Shown: piece by piece, positions 1 through 5,906 of the stretch
Layout of the letters: the number at the start of each line of letters is the position of its first letter
Numbering within the stretch: position 1 is the stretch's first letter
Source of the DNA: Rikenellaceae bacterium
GTDB taxonomy: Bacteria > Bacteroidota > Bacteroidia > Bacteroidales > UBA932
DNA: 5,906 nucleotides
Assembly (NCBI GenBank): GCA_003513895.1
Contig: DOSU01000078.1
Span: 1 to 5,906, forward strand
Direction: 5' to 3'
Made by a program: the position numbers and the translations under genes
The notes under the pieces: model-generated
Databases searched by the model: none
What the model saw: only the letters and a program-made list of their open reading frames with translations
Told to the model about the DNA's origin: nothing

Positions 1-788
1 ACAATAAAGCCGTCCATTCCGTCTACAGGAACCTCAACGGTGCCGGTGACAGCCAGCGAAACAGGATCAATTTGAACGAGTCCCTTGTCCGGAAAAGACG
101 CCCATAGTTTTAAACTGTTGTCAAAAGCAAGATGTTTTGCACCACCTGTAAATCCTGTTGCCCTTATGGTGGAAACCGAAGGCATATTTGCATCAGACAC
201 ATCAAGAACCTTTACTCCCTCCTTAACTGCAACAAACAGTCTGTTTCCGTAAAGTGCAATACCTTCGGCATCTGTTCCCACAAGTATTTTTTTAATAAGT
301 GCTTTTGTTCTGATATCATAAACGGAAACGTATGATTTGTTAAATTCCCACCATCCAGTTTCATTTACAATGTGATCATAATCCCAGTTTGTCACAAACA
401 GGTAAGTGTCTGTTATAATTACATTTCTTGGCGAAGCAAGTCCCTCTGTAATCGTACTTTTCAATTTGCCTGTGGATGCTTCAATAATCTCAATTTTATC
501 GGGGTTATTGCAAACAAGATATGCCTCTTTGTCCGGAGATACAACTCCCGAAACGATGGTAGCGCCTATCGAAATTCCATTTGCAGTTTCATATATGCGA
601 TTTGTAATTTGCATTGTGTTTTCGTCAAAAAGGGAGATACTTGCCGACTGCTCGCTGTAATTTCCCTGGTTAATTATGAGCACCTTCTTGTCGAAGGTAA
701 CTTCAGGAATCGGATCCTCTTTTATACATGAAGTGAGAGGCAGCAATAACAATGCGGCATAGGCAAGTCTTAAAAAACATTTTTTCAT
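1..788 (-). CDS. btuG: BtuG-like surface lipoprotein, YncE/DUF5074-type beta-propeller (C-terminus outside the window)
   Basis: Probable cobalamin-binding partner of the receptor encoded just upstream. The frame is open from an ATG at 788-786 to the window edge, giving 262 residues and no stop. The N-terminus is a lipoprotein signal peptide: KK at 2-3, a hydrophobic stretch at about 8-18, and a lipobox L-T-S-C with Cys21 as lipidation site. Cys21 is followed by I-K-E-D-P, a charged run like surface-export signals of Bacteroidota lipoproteins. The mature part shows propeller-blade repeats: VLIINQGNYSEQSASISLFD (36-55), a strand pair around SPDKEAYLVCNNPDKIEII (84-102), SPRNVIITDTYLFVTNW (119-135), then DAEGIALYGNRLFVAV further on. 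The opening blade and the SPRN motif match the DUF5074/YncE group to which Bacteroides BtuG belongs. It starts 29 bases after the receptor stop, so it is probably co-transcribed and under the same riboswitch. No Shine-Dalgarno is seen, only AT-rich sequence. The family and lipoprotein calls are firm; B12 binding is inferred from context. Confidence 0.85.
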   Translation of the reverse strand, partial: MKKCFLRLAYAALLLLPLTSCIKEDPIPEVTFDKKVLIINQGNYSEQSASISLFDENTMQITNRIYETANGISIGATIVSGVVSPDKEAYLVCNNPDKIEIIEASTGKLKSTITEGLASPRNVIITDTYLFVTNWDYDHIVNETGWWEFNKSYVSVYDIRTKALIKKILVGTDAEGIALYGNRLFVAVKEGVKVLDVSDANMPSVSTIRATGFTGGAKHLAFDNSLKLWASFPDKGLVQIDPVSLAVTGTVEVPVDGMDGFI

Positions 789-817
789 TTCTAAATCTAT
801 TTTTATTATTTCTTAAA

Positions 818-2758
818 CTAAAATTTCCATTGAAGGGACATTTGCCAGTTTCTGCCCGGCATCGCATAAAATTTCACATTCTGATAGCTGGCATCGGATA
901 TGTTCTTCACTACAGCGTTTGCTGTAAAGTCTTCTCCAAACAGGGAGAATTTGTATATGAGACCTACATCGGCAATAATATATGAGGGTAGAATATCATA
1001 AATGTCAAGCGTGGTTCTCTCTCCTGTATAATAGACTCCTGCATAGACCGACCACTTATTAAGATCGGCGCGAAGCGAAGCTCTGAGCGAGTGCTTTGGC
1101 TGATAGGCAAGTTGTTCCCCCTTTGCAGGATCTTCGGGCCAGATAGGCTTTACCGTAACAATATTCGTGTACGAGTAGTTTGTGCTGAGAGAGATTTTAA
1201 GATCCGAAATCTCCTTTGTTATTTTAAACCCGGCTTCGGCACCATGAGACAGCACTTCCGGAATATTTTGCGGTCGCCAGACCTGCCCGGCAGGAAGCCA
1301 GCGGATCCAGTCGTCAACCTCACTTCTGTATAGTGTTACAAAACCGTCTACGCCCCACGAATCTTTGAACCAGCTATAGTCAAGACCACCCTCTGAGGTA
1401 AAAGATTTCTCACTTTGCAAGTAGAGGTGAAGCCCCCCCCAGTAGCGGTCGTTTAGAGTTGGAACCTTTGAACTGCGCGACACAGACACCCTTGCAGAGA
1501 GTGTATGTCCGGAACGGTTAAGAAGCATAACCCTGACATCCAGCGATGGCATCAAAGGCAATGTGCTGTTGGTTATGAGAGTATATCTGAGCCCTGCAGA
1601 AAGAGTTACCGGAATAAAAGGCGAATATTTTGCAAGCAAATAGACATTGCCCCTCTGCTCGTAAACAGAATCGGCATAGGAGTGGACAACCGGTTTGATA
1701 TAAGTACCCGAAATCCCCCCTTTAAGAGTGAATTTATCTGTCTTGTACTCCCCTTCGGCCGATGCATTAAATTTATGAGCAGCAATGATGTCTTCTTTAT
1801 ATCTCTGGTGGTCATACGAATAAGAAGCCATAGCCCCATACGAAAATCTCTTTGCCGAATTGTTGTATCCTAAAGAAGTTTTGAAATTCCTATCGTAAAT
1901 TGAAGCATAACTTTCCGGCCTGTCGTTTAATGAAACCGAAGGCTGGATTTGCCTGTCGAAATCGAGATAGAGAAGGCTGAAAGAGAGAATGCCTCCGTTT
2001 TTTATCTTCCCGAAAAGCTCCTGAAGCACGCCGTAATTGCTGTATGCGGAATTGTTGAGATACTCCTCCGGCCGGCCTGGTTTTGTGTTGTTTTCAAATC
2101 TGTAGTTGTTCTTTGCAATTGAATAGAGAACGCTGCTTCTTGATTCGATTCTGTTGTTCGAAATCCTAATGGTTCCTCCGGTAAAAAGAGTTCCGTAGCT
2201 TCCGGCAGATATGAGTACATCTCCATGAGCACCCCTCTCCCATTTTGGTTTTGTTTTAAGCTGGATACTGCCTCCGATGCTGCCATCGCCATAAAGTGCA
2301 GAGCTGCCTCCTATGTGAATATCCATTGCATCGAAAAAGTAGAGCGGAATATGCGAAAGATCTGTTTGCCCCATAGTGGGTACCGACAAACTCTGCCCGT
2401 TCCATGCGATAGTCGTGTGAGAAGCGGATGTTCCCCTTACGGAGATATATGCTCCCATTCCTCTCCCATACTCTTTAAGGTAAGCAGCATTTTCCTTCTG
2501 TATAAAATCGGCAAGAGAACTCATTTGCATTTTCGCAAGAGATTCCTTCGATACTGCCACAATTTTGGTCCCAATGCCAAACCTTTTGTTCTCGCTTACA
2601 GACCTTTTAAAGGGAGTTCTTATAATTACAGAGTCCAGTTTTCTATACGGTTGCGCCTTTAGAGTGTCTCTCGCTTGTGCGAACGAGGAACTTGCCGGAT
2701 AGTAAATACCCAGTACAAATAGAATAGTAATAACAGAAAATAATAGCCGGTTTGTCAT
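818..2758 (-). CDS. btuB: BtuB-like TonB-dependent outer-membrane receptor, probably for cobalamin
   Basis: Outer-membrane beta-barrel importer of 646 residues that would move cobalamin (or a related corrinoid) into the periplasm using TonB/ExbBD energy. Residues 1-29 form a signal peptide ending near SSFAQA. A TonB box follows at 42-48 (D-S-V-I-I-R-T). The plug domain covers about 60-170, with the family signatures YISVRGTSASHTTIAWNG (104-121), the MGQTDLSHIP stretch (129-138) and GGSSALYGDGSIGGSI (150-165). The rest is barrel, with alternating strands and a C-terminal NWQMSLQWKF whose last Phe is the usual barrel-assembly signal. It lacks the N-terminal carboxypeptidase-D-like extension of SusC receptors, and its length suits BtuB. 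The start at 2758 is chosen because AAGGAG lies four bases upstream and the signal peptide begins there. A cobalamin riboswitch lies in its leader and a BtuG-like gene follows. An eight-G run encodes part of W440-G441-G442. Family assignment is firm; the substrate is inferred from the riboswitch and neighbour. Confidence 0.93.
   Translation of the reverse strand: MTNRLLFSVITILFVLGIYYPASSSFAQARDTLKAQPYRKLDSVIIRTPFKRSVSENKRFGIGTKIVAVSKESLAKMQMSSLADFIQKENAAYLKEYGRGMGAYISVRGTSASHTTIAWNGQSLSVPTMGQTDLSHIPLYFFDAMDIHIGGSSALYGDGSIGGSIQLKTKPKWERGAHGDVLISAGSYGTLFTGGTIRISNNRIESRSSVLYSIAKNNYRFENNTKPGRPEEYLNNSAYSNYGVLQELFGKIKNGGILSFSLLYLDFDRQIQPSVSLNDRPESYASIYDRNFKTSLGYNNSAKRFSYGAMASYSYDHQRYKEDIIAAHKFNASAEGEYKTDKFTLKGGISGTYIKPVVHSYADSVYEQRGNVYLLAKYSPFIPVTLSAGLRYTLITNSTLPLMPSLDVRVMLLNRSGHTLSARVSVSRSSKVPTLNDRYWGGLHLYLQSEKSFTSEGGLDYSWFKDSWGVDGFVTLYRSEVDDWIRWLPAGQVWRPQNIPEVLSHGAEAGFKITKEISDLKISLSTNYSYTNIVTVKPIWPEDPAKGEQLAYQPKHSLRASLRADLNKWSVYAGVYYTGERTTLDIYDILPSYIIADVGLIYKFSLFGEDFTANAVVKNISDASYQNVKFYAMPGRNWQMSLQWKF
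1433..1440 (-). repeat. Eight-G homopolymer inside the receptor gene
   Basis: Eight consecutive C on the plus strand are eight G on the coding strand. They fill the end of the Trp440 codon and two GGG glycine codons in the motif N-D-R-Y-W-G-G-L. A tract of this length can slip during replication, and a change of one base would frameshift the receptor in the middle of the barrel. The reading frame is intact in this copy. Confidence 0.9.
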
Positions 2759-2762
2759 CGCT

Positions 2763-2768
2763 CTCCTT
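2763..2768 (-). promoter_or_regulatory. Shine-Dalgarno site of the btuB-like gene
   Basis: AAGGAG on the minus strand, four bases before the ATG at 2758. It fixes the start of the receptor and stands out because neither other gene in the window has such a site. Just upstream a weak hairpin is possible (CTTT, loop CGGGA, AAAG), whose 3' arm takes in part of this site. That would suit translational control by the riboswitch, but the stem is only four pairs long. Confidence 0.7.
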
Positions 2769-2798
2769 TTCCCGAAAGTTCGATTAATAAAGTTTTGT

Positions 2799-2945
2799 TC
2801 CCAGAAGGTCTTCTGACTCAGCTTTTATATCTCTTGCCTTCCCACCTTACGGCAGTGGCCGACTGAAGATAACCCTGTTTAGGGATAAGCTTCACAGCAG
2901 CGGGTACTGTTCCCGGATTTAACGGGATTCCCTTGCTCTGGAACG
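2799..2945 (-). ncRNA. Cobalamin riboswitch in the leader of the btuB-like gene
   Basis: This cis-acting RNA binds cobalamin and normally turns down B12-uptake genes when the vitamin is abundant. On the minus strand the family's conserved blocks appear in order. The GGGAACAGTACCCGC..CTGTGAA core lies at 2916-2891, GCCACTG at 2859-2853, GGGAAGGC at 2843-2836, and the B12 box AGTCAGAAGACC at 2818-2807. Closing helix P1 forms between CCAGA (2941-2937) and TCTGG (2805-2801). Between the core and GCCACTG, TGAAG pairs with CTTCA, and inside it CCCT pairs with AGGG around an AAAC loop. No GC-rich hairpin with a U-run lies between the aptamer and the ATG at 2758, so control is more likely at translation than by termination. 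The aptamer ends about 40 bases before the start codon. Exact boundaries are approximate. Confidence 0.95.
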
Positions 2946-2948
2946 ACG

Positions 2949-2956
2949 CAAAGGTA
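2949..2956 (-). promoter_or_regulatory. Candidate promoter (-7 element) of the riboswitch-btuB-btuG unit
   Basis: TACCTTTG on the minus strand matches the Bacteroidota primary sigma-factor -7 consensus TAnnTTTG. Transcription would start around 2942-2945, right at the 5' side of riboswitch helix P1, which is where the leader should begin. Upstream is A/T-rich with T-runs, but I see no exact TTTG at the expected -33 spacing. The -7 match and its position are seen; promoter activity is inferred. Confidence 0.65.
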
Positions 2957-2987
2957 ACTTTTTTTCAATTAAATGATAAAAAATCTT

Positions 2988-2995
2988 TAAATTTC
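2988..2995 (+). promoter_or_regulatory. Weak candidate -7 element for the M16 peptidase gene
   Basis: TAAATTTC matches TAnnTTTG except at the last base and lies 32 bases before the ATG at 3028. It would give a short leader of about 25 bases. No clear -33 TTTG is present, and the region is so AT-rich that a chance match is quite possible. Confidence 0.25.
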
Positions 2996-3027
2996 GTAGA
3001 ATTCATTTAACTCAAATTATAACCTTT

Positions 3028-5838
3028 ATGTCGAAACTCTTCAAATCACTAACATTCACAGCATTAGCACTTTTTGCTATGGCCTGTTCAACCCAAAAAG
3101 ATACGGTTGAGCTCAAGTATGAACAGTACACTCTTGATAACGGCCTTAAGGTCGTTCTTCACCAGGATCTCTCAGATCCTTTGGTTGCAATCGCAATTCA
3201 ATATCATGTCGGTTCCGGCAGAGAGAAGCCCGGAAAGACAGGATTTGCACACTTTTTTGAGCACATGCTGTTCCAGCGTTCCGAGAATCTGCCAAGAAAT
3301 GCTTTCTTTCAGAAAATAGCAAACCTGGGCGGGGAGTTTAACGGATCCACTAATTCCGACGGTACAAACTACTACGAAGCAGTTCCAAGAGATGCAATGG
3401 AAAAAATTCTATGGATGGAATCGGATCGTATGGGATTCTTCATTAATACCGTTACTCAGGGCGGGCTTGAGCGCGAAATTGATGTTGTCTCAAACGAGAA
3501 ACGCCAGAATTACGACAGCCAGCCATATGGACATTCAAGTACAATTATGGCAAAAGAGATGTTTCCGGCCGGCCACCCATATAGCTGGACAACTATTGGC
3601 GAAATTGCCGATCTTAAAAGCGCAACTCTCGACGATGTAAAAGAGTTTTATCACACATACTATGTTCCTAACAATGCAACTTTGGTGCTTGCCGGTGACT
3701 TTGACATTGCCCAGGCAAAAGAGCTCATTCAAAAATATTTTGGAGAAATACAAAAAGGTGGAGATGTTGAAAAACCAACAGTTCAACCTCTTGTTTTCGA
3801 AGCCACAAAGAAAATGGTTTTTGAAGATGCATTTGCAAAACTTCCTCAAATTACACTCGCATACCCAACTGTTGAACAATTCAACGAAGATTCATATGCA
3901 CTCCAATATTTTACAGGACTTTTTGCAAACGGCAAAAAATCTCCGTTATACAAAGTTATTGTTGAGGAGAAAAAACTTGCACCTTCCGTAGGTGCCTATA
4001 ATATGTCTCGCGAGGTTGCCGGTTATACACAAATTGGCATACGGGCATTTGAAGGAGTAAATCTTAACGATGTATATGCTGCTGTTGAAGAGGCTTATGC
4101 AAGATTTGAAAAAGACGGAGTGGACGAACTGGAATTGCAAAAACTCAAAGTAATGCAGGAAGTTGGACTGTACAACCGTTTAAGCGGAGTTCAGGGAAAA
4201 GCCCTTATGATGGCACGCGACAATGAATTTGGCGGAAGTCCCGACAAATCATTTAAAGAGTTGGCAAAATATCAGGCAGTAACCAAAGATGATATTTTGA
4301 GAGTGTATGAAAAATACTTCAAAGGCCGTCCTTACTATGCTCTTAGCATCGTTCCAAAAGGCAAACCGGAACTTGCTCTTGCCGAATCGGCCACTGCTAC
4401 TGTAGCTGTTGAAAACGTTGCCGAGCAGACAATGAAATCAAAAGGGGGAAAAATTGCAGACGATGAGTACGAACGCACACCATCGGCCATTGACCGTTCA
4501 GTTGAACCGGAATTGCTTCCAAATGCTCCGGAAATTACAGTTCCTGCTATCTGGACAAACAAACGTGCAAACGGTATGTCAATTTATGGGATTACACACA
4601 ATGAGCTTCCTCTCATACAGGCAAACATCAGCATGAAGGGCGGATTGCTATTGGATCCCGAAGGAAAAACAGGTCTCTCGTACATCACTGCTGCCCTCAT
4701 GAACGAAGGCACAGCGCTAAAAACACCTGAAGAACTTGAAAGCGCAATGGGTTTGCTTGGAGCAAGGATCAGATTTATGTCCAATGTTGAAGGAATGGGC
4801 GTTTCAATTTCGGGATTGTCAAAAAACTTCAAAGAAGTTATAGCCCTCACCGAAGAGATGATGCTCCAGCCAAGGTATGACTCAGCAGCACTGGCCAGAA
4901 TTAAGAGCGAAATCAAATCAAGAATTCGTCAAAACTCTGTAAACCCTCGTTCAATTTCATTGAATGTAACAGCCAAACTTTTATTCGGCGACAATGCAAC
5001 CCTTGCAATGGAAGCATTTGGTACCCCTGAGAGTGTCGATGCCATTACAATGGACGACATAAAAGCATTCTACAATGCAAACTACAGTCCTTCAATCGCC
5101 AACCTCACAATTGCCGGTGCAATTGACCAGAAAAAAACCGAAAAGATTCTTGCTTCTCTGGTAGAGAAATGGGGAGCTAAAGATGTAACTGTTCCTGAAC
5201 CTAAGGCAGGTATTGCTGCAAAGAGAGGAACAATTTACTTCGTGGATTATCCCGGCGCACCGCAGTCGATGATAGTTGTGAGCAAAACAAGTGTACCATT
5301 TAACAGTCCGGATTTCTATCCTTCGGTAATTGCAAACTACCGTTTGGGTTCAGGTTCGCAAGGAATGCTGTTTGATGTACTCCGCCTGCAAAAAGGCTTT
5401 ACATACGGAGCATACTCTGTTGTAATGGGGGCAGAATATTTGAATACTTTCATGGCCTCTTCAAGCGTTCAGGGCAGTGCAACCAAAGAATCGGTACAAT
5501 TGTTCCATGATCTCATAGGAAACTACGCCGAAGCATTCAACGACGAATTGCTGGAAACAACCAAAAATTCAATGTTACGCGCAAAAGCTTCATCGTTCGA
5601 AACTATTGGTGCATTAGTAGAAATGCTTGACGATATTGCAAGCTACAATATGCCGTTTGACTATGTTAAGCAACAAGAAGCCGAAATTAAAAACATGACC
5701 GTTGAGAAAGCAAAAGAGGTAATTCAGAAAAACCTTAATGTAAACGAAATGGTGTTTGTTGTTGTAGGTGATGCCAAAACTCAAATGAAACCGCTGGAAT
5801 CACTTGGTCTTGGCAAACCAGTATTGGTTACAAGGTAA
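3028..5838 (+). CDS. M16 (pitrilysin/insulinase) family zinc metallopeptidase, two-half lipoprotein
   Basis: A 936-residue zinc endopeptidase that likely degrades peptides at the envelope. A lipoprotein signal precedes the lipobox A-M-A-C, with Cys20 lipidated, then S-T-Q-K-D. The N-terminal half is catalytic. The inverted zinc motif HFFEH is at 75-79 (His75 and His79 as ligands, Glu78 as base), with the third ligand at Glu157 in NEKR and the conserved Glu150 seven residues earlier. A first M16_C domain spans about 198-380. A charged linker (about 455-510) leads to the second half. There YITAA (552-556) stands where HxxEH should be, so that half binds no zinc. A second M16_C domain starts near 674 and holds Arg786 and Tyr793, seven apart, matching the substrate-binding R/Y pair of the family. 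One active plus one inactive half in a single chain is normal for large M16 enzymes. No Shine-Dalgarno precedes the ATG; the start is chosen because the signal peptide begins there. The gene is divergent from the B12 unit and appears to stand alone here. Substrate unknown. Confidence 0.95.
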   Translation: MSKLFKSLTFTALALFAMACSTQKDTVELKYEQYTLDNGLKVVLHQDLSDPLVAIAIQYHVGSGREKPGKTGFAHFFEHMLFQRSENLPRNAFFQKIANLGGEFNGSTNSDGTNYYEAVPRDAMEKILWMESDRMGFFINTVTQGGLEREIDVVSNEKRQNYDSQPYGHSSTIMAKEMFPAGHPYSWTTIGEIADLKSATLDDVKEFYHTYYVPNNATLVLAGDFDIAQAKELIQKYFGEIQKGGDVEKPTVQPLVFEATKKMVFEDAFAKLPQITLAYPTVEQFNEDSYALQYFTGLFANGKKSPLYKVIVEEKKLAPSVGAYNMSREVAGYTQIGIRAFEGVNLNDVYAAVEEAYARFEKDGVDELELQKLKVMQEVGLYNRLSGVQGKALMMARDNEFGGSPDKSFKELAKYQAVTKDDILRVYEKYFKGRPYYALSIVPKGKPELALAESATATVAVENVAEQTMKSKGGKIADDEYERTPSAIDRSVEPELLPNAPEITVPAIWTNKRANGMSIYGITHNELPLIQANISMKGGLLLDPEGKTGLSYITAALMNEGTALKTPEELESAMGLLGARIRFMSNVEGMGVSISGLSKNFKEVIALTEEMMLQPRYDSAALARIKSEIKSRIRQNSVNPRSISLNVTAKLLFGDNATLAMEAFGTPESVDAITMDDIKAFYNANYSPSIANLTIAGAIDQKKTEKILASLVEKWGAKDVTVPEPKAGIAAKRGTIYFVDYPGAPQSMIVVSKTSVPFNSPDFYPSVIANYRLGSGSQGMLFDVLRLQKGFTYGAYSVVMGAEYLNTFMASSSVQGSATKESVQLFHDLIGNYAEAFNDELLETTKNSMLRAKASSFETIGALVEMLDDIASYNMPFDYVKQQEAEIKNMTVEKAKEVIQKNLNVNEMVFVVVGDAKTQMKPLESLGLGKPVLVTR

Positions 5839-5906
5839 TTCCAACTTAAAGCAGATGGATCAGATGGATAACTCAGATTATTCACTGCGATTTTGATGAA
5901 GGCCGG
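5839..5906. other. Intergenic tail after the peptidase gene, no gene supported
   Basis: Sixty-eight bases between the peptidase stop and the window edge. I see no hairpin with a T-run that would serve as an intrinsic terminator, and no convincing coding sequence. An ATG at 5896 opens only four codons before the edge, and a 13-codon reading frame from 5855 (MDQMDNSDYSLRF) ends in a TGA overlapping that ATG. Neither can be judged without the sequence beyond. Confidence 0.6.
5852..5869. repeat. Two perfect tandem copies of a 9-base unit
   Basis: CAGATGGAT occurs twice head to tail directly downstream of the peptidase gene, followed by a related CAGATTATT at 5874-5882. The array is too short to assign a role; it may be a chance duplication or the edge of a dispersed intergenic repeat. 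Confidence 0.6.

Noticed and set aside
132..731. Plus-strand open frames opposite the BtuG-like gene
   Set aside because: The minus-strand frame has a lipoprotein signal and propeller repeats, while these frames are low-complexity, Cys/Asn-rich translations with no domain.
2225..2662. 145-codon plus-strand open frame antisense to the receptor gene
   Set aside because: It lies wholly opposite the signal-peptide and plug region of a strongly supported receptor, shows no recognisable domain, and is rich in Cys, Arg and Ser as antisense shadows usually are.
4681..4716. Loss of the zinc motif in the second half of the peptidase, as possible decay
   Set aside because: M16 enzymes of this size normally pair one active and one inactive half. 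The frame is intact, the first half keeps all zinc ligands and the R/Y pair is present.
4584..4916. 110-codon minus-strand frame inside the peptidase gene
   Set aside because: It is antisense to the conserved second half of the M16 protein and has no start-site support or recognisable motif.
5790..5906. Open minus-strand frame entering from the right edge, as the end of a convergent gene
   Set aside because: It would overlap the peptidase C-terminus by about 50 bases, is only about 39 codons long and resembles no known protein end.
1..5906. Mobile elements, CRISPR arrays, tRNA or rRNA genes
   Set aside because: No terminal inverted repeats, transposase motifs, regularly spaced repeats or conserved tRNA/rRNA sequences were seen on either strand.

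Overview
The window reads as chromosomal DNA from a member of the Bacteroidota, probably the order Bacteroidales. The grounds are a TonB-dependent receptor paired with a DUF5074/YncE-type propeller lipoprotein, a candidate -7 promoter element of the form TAnnTTTG, AT-rich start regions mostly without a Shine-Dalgarno sequence, and lipoprotein signal peptides followed by charged residues. I cannot name a genus from the sequence alone.

Layout. The minus strand, read from about 2956 down to 1, is one transcription unit for vitamin B12 capture. It starts with a promoter-like element (2949-2956), then a cobalamin riboswitch (about 2799-2945), then a BtuB-like TonB-dependent outer-membrane receptor (2758-818), then 29 bases later a lipoprotein that looks like BtuG (788 to beyond base 1, so its C-terminus is cut off). 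The plus strand carries one divergent gene (3028-5838), a 936-residue lipoprotein of the M16 (pitrilysin/insulinase) metallopeptidase family with an active N-terminal half and a catalytically dead C-terminal half. The 269 bases between the two start codons hold the riboswitch leader and both promoter regions. The last 68 bases hold only a short tandem repeat and no gene I can support.

How the parts work together. In gut Bacteroides, BtuG is a surface propeller protein that binds cobalamin very tightly and caps the BtuB barrel, which then imports the vitamin using TonB energy. The riboswitch lowers expression when cobalamin is plentiful. The order riboswitch-btuB-btuG supports that reading for this window, although specificity for B12 is inferred from the riboswitch and gene order. 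The M16 peptidase has no evident link to B12 and may simply be a divergent neighbour.

I did not find a clearly new biological system here. The points most worth a second look are an eight-G homopolymer inside the receptor gene, at a motif that looks conserved; the undefined expression platform of the riboswitch; and the charged residues after the lipid-modified cysteines, which hint at surface display.
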